Assembly (NCBI RefSeq): GCF_000336385.2
Contig: NZ_HG424559.1
Location: 1-45,326, forward strand
Direction of reading: 5' to 3'
Source: Lysobacter antibioticus HS124
GTDB taxonomy: Bacteria > Pseudomonadota > Gammaproteobacteria > Xanthomonadales > Xanthomonadaceae
Length of the DNA stretch: 45,326 nucleotides
Under the pieces are notes generated by a model. That model saw nothing but the letters and a program-made list of their open reading frames with translations, was not told the DNA's origin and did no database searches. Position 1 is the first letter of the stretch. Each line of letters opens with the position of its first letter. Shown here piece after piece: positions 16,822 through 23,313 of the stretch. The position numbers and the translations under genes were made by a program.

Positions 16822-18207
16822 TCAGGGCATCGCCGGACGCGGCGCCTGCCGCTCGGGCGCGGCCGACACCGGCTGCATCTGCGCGGCATCCTGCTGCAAC
16901 TGCTGGCTGGTCTGCTGCACCGATTGGGTCGCGGCCTGGGCCTTATCGACGTGGGCACGCAGATGGGCCGGATCGTTCAAGGCGCCCTGCACCGCGAACA
17001 CGCCGCTGCCGCTGGCATTGGGCACGACATGGTCGATCCGGCTCAGGCCGCCGGCCTTGGCCTCATAAGCCATCGCCGCCGCCGCGCGCTCGCGGTCCTC
17101 GCGATGGGGGTAGCCGGCCTGCGGGCCGAGTTTCTCCAGGCCGTCGAAGGCCTGCTTGTACAACGCATGGTTCGGATGCGCCGGATCCGACAAGAGCGGC
17201 CCCTGCGGGCTCGCGTCGTTCCGGCGCTGCGCCGGCGCCGCGTTCTTGATCGCGTTCAAGGTATCGCGGCCGGCCTTGCCGTCGTCGTCCAGACCATGCG
17301 CGCGTTGAAAAGCCTCGACGGCCTCCTTGGTGTGCTTGCCGAAATGCCCATCGGCGGACAAGGGATGGCCCTGCGCGTCGCGGAACCCCAGGCGGTTGAG
17401 GTTGTCCTGCAACTCGCGCACCGCCGGCCCGCGCTCGTCGAGCTTGAGCACGCCGTCGGCCATCGCATCGCGGCTCGGCGCGGGACGCGGCGCGGCATCG
17501 TGCGAGCGGTTGCCCGGCGCCAGCGATACCGGCGGCACCTCGATGCCGTTGTTCTTCAGCAACGCTTCCTGGTTGGCCAGCTGCACCAGCGAGTCTTTCT
17601 CGTTGTTGGCGCGCTTGAGCAGCCCGGGCCACCAGTCCGGCGAGCTTTTGAACAAGGTGTTGTTGTGGGCGATCTTGTAGTCCTGCACCGCCTCGACGAT
17701 CTGCTTGTCGCTCAGTTCCGACAGCTTGTAGTCCTTGCCGTACGCCTCCTTCATCCCCTTGTCGAAGATGTCGGGGGTCAGGCCGCGGAACTGCACCGAG
17801 GTGCTCCACAAGGCATCGTGCACCGCGCGGCCGCGATCGGACAGATCGATGCCGCGCGCCTTCAGCGCCTCGTTCTGCTTGTCGAAATGCGAGCGGCCGA
17901 TGAAGTCGTGCTGATCCTTGCCGAAGCCCGGATCGGACGCGGCCAATTGCTTCCATTTGGCGTTGAACTCGGGCGTCGCCGGGGTCAGCCCCTTGAACTG
18001 GTCGCCGTAGCGCGACTGTTCCAGGTACTCCTGCACCGTGCCCTTCTTGCTCGACAACTGGTACTCGCCGTAAGACACGCCGCCGGCGTCGCCGACGCCG
18101 GTGGAAATCGTCCCGGCGCCCTTGCCCGAGGACTCGTAACCCGACGAGGTCTGGCCGATATGCCAGCTGTTGATGGCGCGCTTGGCCTTCTCGATATCGT
18201 CTGCCAT
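16822..18207 (-). CDS. T4SS effector: lysozyme-like domain + peptidoglycan-binding + XVIPCD
   Basis: 461 aa. I choose the ATG at 18207 because AGGAG lies eight bases upstream; the GTG three codons earlier overlaps that site. Residues ~8-220 contain GYESSGKGAGTIS and GGVSYGEYQLSSKKGT, a pattern of lysozyme/chitosanase-like hydrolases in phage and toxin proteins; Glu24 and Glu48 are candidate catalytic acids. PG_binding_1 covers ~248-322. The XVIPCD covers ~336-440 (RIDHVVPN, GVFAVQG, DPAHLRAHVD) with a Gln/Pro tail. The exact wall bond cut is unknown. The adjacent LprI-type lipoprotein, a lysozyme-inhibitor fold, supports a muramidase role. Confidence 0.88.
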   Translation of the reverse strand: MADDIEKAKRAINSWHIGQTSSGYESSGKGAGTISTGVGDAGGVSYGEYQLSSKKGTVQEYLEQSRYGDQFKGLTPATPEFNAKWKQLAASDPGFGKDQHDFIGRSHFDKQNEALKARGIDLSDRGRAVHDALWSTSVQFRGLTPDIFDKGMKEAYGKDYKLSELSDKQIVEAVQDYKIAHNNTLFKSSPDWWPGLLKRANNEKDSLVQLANQEALLKNNGIEVPPVSLAPGNRSHDAAPRPAPSRDAMADGVLKLDERGPAVRELQDNLNRLGFRDAQGHPLSADGHFGKHTKEAVEAFQRAHGLDDDGKAGRDTLNAIKNAAPAQRRNDASPQGPLLSDPAHPNHALYKQAFDGLEKLGPQAGYPHREDRERAAAAMAYEAKAGGLSRIDHVVPNASGSGVFAVQGALNDPAHLRAHVDKAQAATQSVQQTSQQLQQDAAQMQPVSAAPERQAPRPAMP

Positions 18208-18251
18208 TGCATTCACTCCTGTGATCGTTGCTGGGTTTCCCTACCGACGGA

Positions 18252-18794
18252 TCAGCGCTGGCGCGCGATCATCGCTTCCAGTTCGACCGCGCGCTCGGCG
18301 GTCATCTTCAATGCGCAACTGTTGGCCTCGATGCGCTGGGCCTGACCTTCGGTCTCGGCATCCCAGGCGCAGGCCTTGTCCTTCTCGGCGATCCACTTGC
18401 GCTGCGCGTCGCGCAGGACGGACATGTCCGCCGTCGGCAGCAGCGCCTGCAGGCGCTTGTAGGCGGCGTTGAGGCGGCCGTCCTGATACTCGAACTCCTG
18501 CTCGATGCAGGCCTGGATCTCGAAGGTGACGCCGTTGGTGGCTTCGGCGCACTTGCTGTAGGACTCGCGGAACATGCTGGCTTCCTTGTCGGTGGAATTT
18601 TCCTTGGGGGCGGCCTCAGGCGCCGGCGCTTGCGCAACGGCCTCAGGCACGGCAGGCGTCGGCACGGCCTCCGGCTGCGTCGCCGGCGCGGCAACCGGCG
18701 CAGGCGTCGCGGCCTCGTTGGCCGGGGCCTGGGCTTGGCAGGCGGCAGTCAATGCCAGCAATGCGGCCAAGCCGCAGCGATGAATGGCGTTCAT
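18252..18794 (-). CDS. Immunity lipoprotein with LprI (DUF1311) lysozyme-inhibitor domain
   Basis: 180 aa. Lipobox TAAC (Cys19), an Ala/Pro linker to about residue 68, then an LprI-type helical domain: Cys pairs (SKCAEA, QACIEQ), the signature LNAAYKRLQALL, and LRDAQRKWIAEKDKACAW, followed by a last Cys in NSCALKM. LprI-family proteins inhibit lysozyme in mycobacteria. Its stop is 44 bases before the start of the lysozyme-like effector, so it is the obvious immunity partner. This is the clearest functional match between toxin and antidote in the array apart from the XAC2610-type pair. Confidence 0.88.
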   Translation of the reverse strand: MNAIHRCGLAALLALTAACQAQAPANEAATPAPVAAPATQPEAVPTPAVPEAVAQAPAPEAAPKENSTDKEASMFRESYSKCAEATNGVTFEIQACIEQEFEYQDGRLNAAYKRLQALLPTADMSVLRDAQRKWIAEKDKACAWDAETEGQAQRIEANSCALKMTAERAVELEAMIARQR

Positions 18795-19043
18795 GCGGAT
18801 TACGTCTCTCCCTGACCCGTCGGGTGCGCGCGGATTCGCGCCATCGGAGCCCAGTCCCAGGCCGTGCGGCATCGTAGCAGAGGCGATCCGAGTATCAGCG
18901 CAAATTCGGGGCGCGAAGCTGAACGCGCCTCCATCCCTAGCCTCAACCGCGTCGCTCCCGCCCTCCACATGCCCACCGCGCGGCAAGATCGGCGTCCGCG
19001 CTCGAGTTCGAACGGCGCCCACGATCGACCTGACCTCCGCCGC

Positions 19044-19241
19044 TCAGCGCTGCCACTCGGGGCGAACGCATTCGGAGTAGCAGATCTTGCAGTCCATCGT
19101 AGAACGGCCGCACTCGCATGAGGCGACGGCCGAAGCCTCGTCCGCATCGATCGCGCTCGCCGCAATGTAGAAATCGGCGCCCCAGGCCAGTTTCATCCGG
19201 CCACCGTCGATCAGCGAGGCCTGTCTGCAGTTCCGCGCCGC
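19044..19241 (-). pseudogene. C-terminal remnant of a DUF4189 gene
   Basis: A 65-codon frame, closed upstream by a stop at 19244-19242, aligns with the last third of the three DUF4189 proteins next door: KLAWGADFYIAASAID matches VVAWGDDGFYAAAHAA, and CKICYSECVRPEWQR ends like CKVLYSDCAYAVPAQ. There is no signal peptide or ribosome binding site, and the N-terminal two thirds are missing. It is a decayed fourth copy. A 50-aa product from the ATG at 19196 is formally possible but unlikely. Confidence 0.75.
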
Positions 19242-19335
19242 TCAGGCCGATTAGCGCGCAGCGGAATAGTCGAGCGTTATCGCTCCGAAGAAACATTGAG
19301 TCAGGCGTGCAAATTCGAACACACCTAACACTGGG

Positions 19336-19824
19336 TTATTGCACCCGAACCGGCAAGCTGCAATCCGTATGCAGCACGCGGCATCCCGAGTCCTTCTGAT
19401 TGCACCGCCCCATCGCGAGCTCGGTCGCGCGTTCGATGGAGGCCGCGGTCTGGACGATGTAGTTCCTGTCGCCGGTGACCATTACCGCGCATTGATCGAA
19501 GTAGCTGGCGTCGAGTACGCACTGCTTGCCGCCGCGCTCGCGACAACGTTCCAGCGCGATGCGCTCCGCCTCGCGTCTGGAACTGGCCCCGGAGACCGCC
19601 CCCAAGGCCGCATTCGGTCCGTCGGCCGCAATCGCGCCCCAGGAACTCTTCCATACCGGTCGGGGCGAAGCCGGCCGCCCCTCGGGGGCCGGCATATTGT
19701 GGCGCCAACCGGGCCCATCGGGCGGCACGCAGTTAGGCGACGGAGGGATGCCGGCAGGACATTGTGCGGCCGCCTTCCCCACGAGAGCCAACAGAATCGA
19801 GCAAGTCGCCAGAAACCCCTTCAT
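19336..19824 (-). CDS. Secreted DUF4189 protein, copy 1
   Basis: 162 aa. Start at MKGFLATCS. A signal peptide (residues 1-20, cut at AAA/Q) precedes a conserved segment QCPAGIPPSPNCVPPDGPGW and then the DUF4189 domain (~60-160): SSWGAIAADG, ALERCRERGGKQC, DQCAVMVTG, and a Cys-rich end. Six or more Cys suggest disulphides in the periplasm or outside. The family has no agreed function. It is one of three paralogues between the virB operon and the effector array and has no effector directly next to it. Confidence 0.85.
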   Translation of the reverse strand: MKGFLATCSILLALVGKAAAQCPAGIPPSPNCVPPDGPGWRHNMPAPEGRPASPRPVWKSSWGAIAADGPNAALGAVSGASSRREAERIALERCRERGGKQCVLDASYFDQCAVMVTGDRNYIVQTAASIERATELAMGRCNQKDSGCRVLHTDCSLPVRVQ

Positions 19825-19963
19825 CTCAAAGTCCTTTTCGCCGCAAAAAGCCGCCACCTCGCGCGCGGAATGCTCAATCGCAGCCCCCCCCAAAGTGTCG
19901 AACCACAATGTGTCGAGTAGCCGATCCTAGCGTCTCGCGGCGCCACGGAGGGAATTCATCGCA

Positions 19964-19994
19964 TAAAAAAAATGGCGCCATAAAGGCGCCATTT
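19964..19994 (-). terminator. Rho-independent terminator of DUF4189 copy 2
   Basis: A 10-bp perfect stem (AAATGGCGCC / GGCGCCATTT, loop ATAAA) is followed on the minus strand by a run of seven T residues. It lies 57 bases beyond the stop codon at 20052 and separates copies 1 and 2 into different transcripts. Confidence 0.9.
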
Positions 19995-20051
19995 AGTGTG
20001 ATTCAGCGATTGGGAACGACGATACCGCAATAGCGATACTCATGGTTGCGG

Positions 20052-20555
20052 TCAGTCGACGCGTACCGGTAGCGAGCAATTGGAGTAGTAAACGCGGCAC
20101 TCCGTATCGCGGGCGCTGCACTTCTCGATCCCAAGCTCCGAGGCCCGTTCGATCGAGATCGCGGTCTGCGTCAGATACCGCGACTTGCCGGTCACCAACA
20201 CCGCGCATTGGTCGTAGTAGGAGACATCCAGCACGCACTGCTTGCCGCCTTGTTCGCGGCAACGCTTCAACGCGACTTTCTCGGCCTGGCCCTTGGAGTC
20301 TTCACCAGAGGCCGCGCCCAGGGCGGCACTGACGCCATCCGCCGCGATCGCCCCCCATGTCCGCTTCCATCGGGGACGTGGAACGACGCTTTCTTGCGAC
20401 GACGCAGGCGCGCCATGGCGCCAACCCGGCGCATTGGGCGGAACGCACTGCGGATTCCCCGCCGATGGGACGCCAGCCGGGCATTGGGCAGCGACGTCCC
20501 ATGCATGAGCGGTCAGAGCAAGTCCGATCACCCAGAGTGCGTGCTTAATGCTCAT
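20052..20555 (-). CDS. Secreted DUF4189 protein, copy 2
   Basis: 167 aa from the ATG at 20555; an ATG ten codons upstream (20585) is also possible and neither has a strong ribosome binding site. Signal peptide ~1-23 (cut at VAA/Q), then QCPAGVP, CVPPNAPGWRHG, and the DUF4189 domain with RTWGAIAADGVSAALGAASG, LKRCREQGGKQCV, YYDQCAVLVTG. It is the closest relative of copy 1 (shared GGKQCVLD and DQCAV). It has its own terminator at 19964-19994. Confidence 0.85.
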   Translation of the reverse strand: MSIKHALWVIGLALTAHAWDVAAQCPAGVPSAGNPQCVPPNAPGWRHGAPASSQESVVPRPRWKRTWGAIAADGVSAALGAASGEDSKGQAEKVALKRCREQGGKQCVLDVSYYDQCAVLVTGKSRYLTQTAISIERASELGIEKCSARDTECRVYYSNCSLPVRVD

Positions 20556-20614
20556 ATCATTGCCGGCGGCCGTGAAACTAGGCATCGTCTTAGATAAGAA
20601 CGACAAAATCAAAC

Positions 20615-20642
20615 AAGAACGGCGCCCGAGGGCGCCGTTCTT
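20615..20642 (-). terminator. Rho-independent terminator ending the virB6/DUF4189 copy 3 transcript
   Basis: A perfect 12-bp stem (AAGAACGGCGCC / GGCGCCGTTCTT) with a four-base loop is followed on the minus strand by GTTTGATTTTG. It starts 16 bases past the copy 3 stop and is the first strong terminator after virB7, so it probably separates the virB transcript from the effector array. Confidence 0.85.
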
Positions 20643-20657
20643 GGAAATACACGAACC

Positions 20658-21152
20658 CTACTGCGCGGGAACTGCGTAGGCGCAGTCCGAGTACAAGACC
20701 TTGCAATTATTCGACGATTCAGCGCACCGATCCATCGCGAGTTCGGATGCCAAGGGGACGGTTGCCGCATGGGCAGCGGCATAGAAGCCATCATCGCCCC
20801 ACGCCACCACGCCGCATTGGTTGGTATAGGTAAGACTGATTTTGCAACCGCCGCCGCCCTTAGAACTGCAATAAGCGAGCGCTTCCTTCTCCGCCGCACG
20901 CTTGGTAACAGCCGCCGAGGCGGCGCCGACCGCATTATTGCTGGTGTCGATGGCCACCGCGCCCCACCGAGAAGACCACTTTGGACGCGGAGACGGAGCC
21001 GGCTGCGAAGGATTTTGCGCCGGCATGTTGTGCCGCCAGCCTGGGCCGTCGGGAGGGATGCATCCGGGCGTATTCGGAATGCCAGCGGGGCATTGAGCAT
21101 AAACAGCTCCACTCATGCCCAACAGCAACAAAGCCAACGCAGCAACTCGCAT
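20658..21152 (-). CDS. Secreted DUF4189 protein, copy 3
   Basis: 164 aa. AGGAGG five bases before the ATG at 21152 fixes the start; a GTG one codon earlier is too close to it. Signal peptide ~1-19 (VYA/Q), then QCPAGIPNTPGCIPPDGPGW and a DUF4189 domain with SRWGAVAIDTSNNAVGAAS, CSSKGGGGCKISL, NQCGVVAWGDD and a Cys-rich end. The domain is more diverged from copies 1 and 2 than they are from each other, and the remnant at 19044-19241 resembles this copy most. It follows virB6 by 63 bases. Confidence 0.87.
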   Translation of the reverse strand: MRVAALALLLLGMSGAVYAQCPAGIPNTPGCIPPDGPGWRHNMPAQNPSQPAPSPRPKWSSRWGAVAIDTSNNAVGAASAAVTKRAAEKEALAYCSSKGGGGCKISLTYTNQCGVVAWGDDGFYAAAHAATVPLASELAMDRCAESSNNCKVLYSDCAYAVPAQ

Positions 21153-21166
21153 CACAGCCTCCTATG

Positions 21167-21206
21167 GCTATCCACGCTCGAATCTTTTAGACCTAGCGTG
21201 GATAGC
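21167..21206 (-). promoter_or_regulatory. Long-stem hairpin between virB6 and DUF4189 copy 3
   Basis: Perfect 12-bp arms (GCTATCCACGCT / AGCGTGGATAGC) flank a 16-base A/T-richer loop. On the minus strand it starts nine bases after the virB6 stop and ends two bases before the AGGAGG of the DUF4189 gene. Without a T-run it is more likely an RNA-processing, attenuation or stability element than a plain terminator. Confidence 0.65.
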
Positions 21207-21215
21207 ACTCAACGA

Positions 21216-22382
21216 CTATTCACGCGGCCCTGTCTTAACTGCATCTTGGTGAACAGGAGTATTACCTCTACCCGTTACCATCTGGGGCGTAGCTGAGTTT
21301 CTCCCACCGCCGGCATCTACACCTTGAGTCACGTTAGGTTGCGGCTGATACCCACCACCCTCATACCCACGGCTGTAGCTCTGGCTCGGCGGAATCCCGC
21401 CGCCCGGCGAGGCCGATTGCTGAGCGCCCGCCGCGAAGTTGTTGTAGCTGCTGAACTGACCCAACACGCCTTGGAAGAACATTGCGGCCATCGGCGGTGC
21501 GCTGATGATCAGGATCGACAGGATCAGGCCCAGACCGCCCTGCTGCAGGGCCTGACTGGACATGCCGTCGGTCACGTTCAAACCGATCAGCTTGCCGGCC
21601 AGGGCCGAGCCCCAGAACGCGAGTGCGACCTTGGTCACCATCTTCAGCGAGATCGAAATCATCGCGCTGAGCACCGCCATCGAGAACATCGTTCCGATGC
21701 CATAGTACAGCCACTTGCTGAACAGCTGCTTTGTCTGGTCGAACAGCAAACACAGGATGAATATTGGCCCGAAGCCGATGAACAAGGCCATGGCGATCTC
21801 GTACAGCAGGAGCGAGATGCCGGCCGTCACCGCGGGGCCGCCGGCGCCGACGCCGACGAACCACATCGCCCGGGTCTTCTGGTCGTCGAGGACCTTGTCG
21901 TCCATCACGTCGAGCATGTCGATGCTCGACCAGGCGACCTGCATCCAGCCCAGGCTCTCGTCGATCGCGTCCTCCGGCTTGGTGTTGTCGCCGGTGACCA
22001 CCCAGTGGATTTCCTGCTTGACGTCTTCGCTCAGGAATTTCTGCACCGGGGTGCCGAACATGGCCATGGTCGTGGCCGCACCGACGATCAGGGTGGCGCG
22101 CAGCGAGTTGGTCACCAGGGCCATCATCGAGTCGCGCGACTGGCCGGTAGCGATGCGGTAGCCCTGGATCAAGATCCACAGGGTCAGCAAGGTGAGGGCA
22201 ATGCCGCCGGCCCACTCCATCGCGTTGCCCATCATCTCGACGCCGAACTTGTTGATCTCCTTGCGGAGGTACTTGAGGATCAATCGGAAAAAGATGAAGT
22301 CCCCGATCGAATCGACGCGCGGCGCCAGCCAGCCCATCAGGCTGCCCTGCAAACCGCTGAAAATTTCGAATGCCTTGTTCAT
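21216..22382 (-). CDS. virB6: T4SS inner-membrane channel protein VirB6
   Basis: 388 aa. At least five hydrophobic helices (around AGGIALTLLTLWILI, LIVGAATTMAMFG, ISLLLYEIAMALFIGFGPIF, MFSMAVLSAMISI, LGLILSILIISAPPMAAMFF) give the VirB6/TrbL fold. The central FIGFGPIFILCLLFDQTKQLF is the conserved family stretch. The last ~70 residues are hydrophilic, rich in Gly, Pro, Gln and Ser, with no fold visible. It forms part of the inner-membrane complex with VirB3, VirB8 and VirB10. Last of the virB genes in order. Confidence 0.92.
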   Translation of the reverse strand: MNKAFEIFSGLQGSLMGWLAPRVDSIGDFIFFRLILKYLRKEINKFGVEMMGNAMEWAGGIALTLLTLWILIQGYRIATGQSRDSMMALVTNSLRATLIVGAATTMAMFGTPVQKFLSEDVKQEIHWVVTGDNTKPEDAIDESLGWMQVAWSSIDMLDVMDDKVLDDQKTRAMWFVGVGAGGPAVTAGISLLLYEIAMALFIGFGPIFILCLLFDQTKQLFSKWLYYGIGTMFSMAVLSAMISISLKMVTKVALAFWGSALAGKLIGLNVTDGMSSQALQQGGLGLILSILIISAPPMAAMFFQGVLGQFSSYNNFAAGAQQSASPGGGIPPSQSYSRGYEGGGYQPQPNVTQGVDAGGGRNSATPQMVTGRGNTPVHQDAVKTGPRE

Positions 22383-22433
22383 GCCGCCACATCCCCTAGG
22401 GTCGATTACCCCGGTCTAGTGCATCCATAACGC

Positions 22434-22455
22434 CGTGCCGGAAGGTCCCGGCACG
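22434..22455 (-). other. Hairpin in the virB5-virB6 gap
   Basis: Arms CGTGCCGG and CCGGCACG, 8 bp, with a six-base loop lie 27 bases past the virB5 stop. There is no T-run. A possible transcript-stability or partial-termination element inside the operon. Confidence 0.5.
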
Positions 22456-22482
22456 TTCCATGCCCCATGGCTTGCGCCGTTA

Positions 22483-23253
22483 TCAGTTCAACGCCTTGTC
22501 GAGCGCGACGCCTTTGAACACCGAGCCCAGGATGTCGTTGCGGCCCTTCATCGCCGTCTTGACCAGCTCGCGCTGCTCGTCTTCCATCTGCAGCACGTAG
22601 TTGTCGTACGCCTGCATCTGACCCTGATAGATCTGGAAGCTGGCGCTCATGCTGTTGGCCAGGCGGGTGGAGTCGTTGGCGACGGTTTCCAGGTTGCCCT
22701 GCTTGTTGTTCTGCTTGCGCTGCGATTCCAGATCCTTGATCTGCTTTTCGATCTGCGGCAGGGTCTGGGTGGCGAAGCGCACCGTGTAGTTGTACTTGTC
22801 GACCTTGGCGGTGACGATGTTGGCGCAGATCTGCTTCTGCTGCTCGGCCAGGTCGCCGTTCGGGTTGAGCTTGAAGACGCTGGCCAGCGAACCGAGCAGG
22901 CCGCCGCCGCCGGTCGAGCAGCGGTCGGTGATGCGCTTGTTGCGCTCGCTGTTGCTGATCTCGGCCCAGGGCTGCTGGGTCGGCATGCCGATGCTCTGCA
23001 GCATGCTGGAGATCTGAATGACCTGCTGCTGGAAGTGCTGAACCTGCTGCTGCAGCTTGGTGTATTCCTTGATGTGCTGGCCGTAGCGCTCGGCGAAACC
23101 CTTGATCTGGGTAACGATGTTCTGGATGGTGTGGCCCGGGTCGGTCACCACCCACTGCGCGTTGGCGCTGCCGATACCGAGGACGCAGCCTGCCGCCAGG
23201 ACCGCAACGGCCAGGTTCTTCTTCATCGCCTGCTTGGCATTCATGGTCTTCAT
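22483..23253 (-). CDS. virB5: T4SS minor pilus component VirB5
   Basis: 256 aa. The signal peptide ends near SANA/Q (residue 32). The mature part is mainly helical with long Gln-rich coiled-coil stretches (YTKLQQQVQHFQQQVIQIS; IEKQIKDLESQRKQNN), as in VirB5/TrbJ proteins that cap the pilus. A short glycine linker (STGGGGLLG) separates the two helical halves. AAGGAAG precedes the ATG. Its place between virB4 and virB6 is the usual one. Confidence 0.85.
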   Translation of the reverse strand: MKTMNAKQAMKKNLAVAVLAAGCVLGIGSANAQWVVTDPGHTIQNIVTQIKGFAERYGQHIKEYTKLQQQVQHFQQQVIQISSMLQSIGMPTQQPWAEISNSERNKRITDRCSTGGGGLLGSLASVFKLNPNGDLAEQQKQICANIVTAKVDKYNYTVRFATQTLPQIEKQIKDLESQRKQNNKQGNLETVANDSTRLANSMSASFQIYQGQMQAYDNYVLQMEDEQRELVKTAMKGRNDILGSVFKGVALDKALN

Positions 23254-23313
23254 CTTCCTTTTCTCCTGATCTCGTAGTCGCGCTTGACGTTGCGGTTCAA
23301 GGTGATCGCGTGA

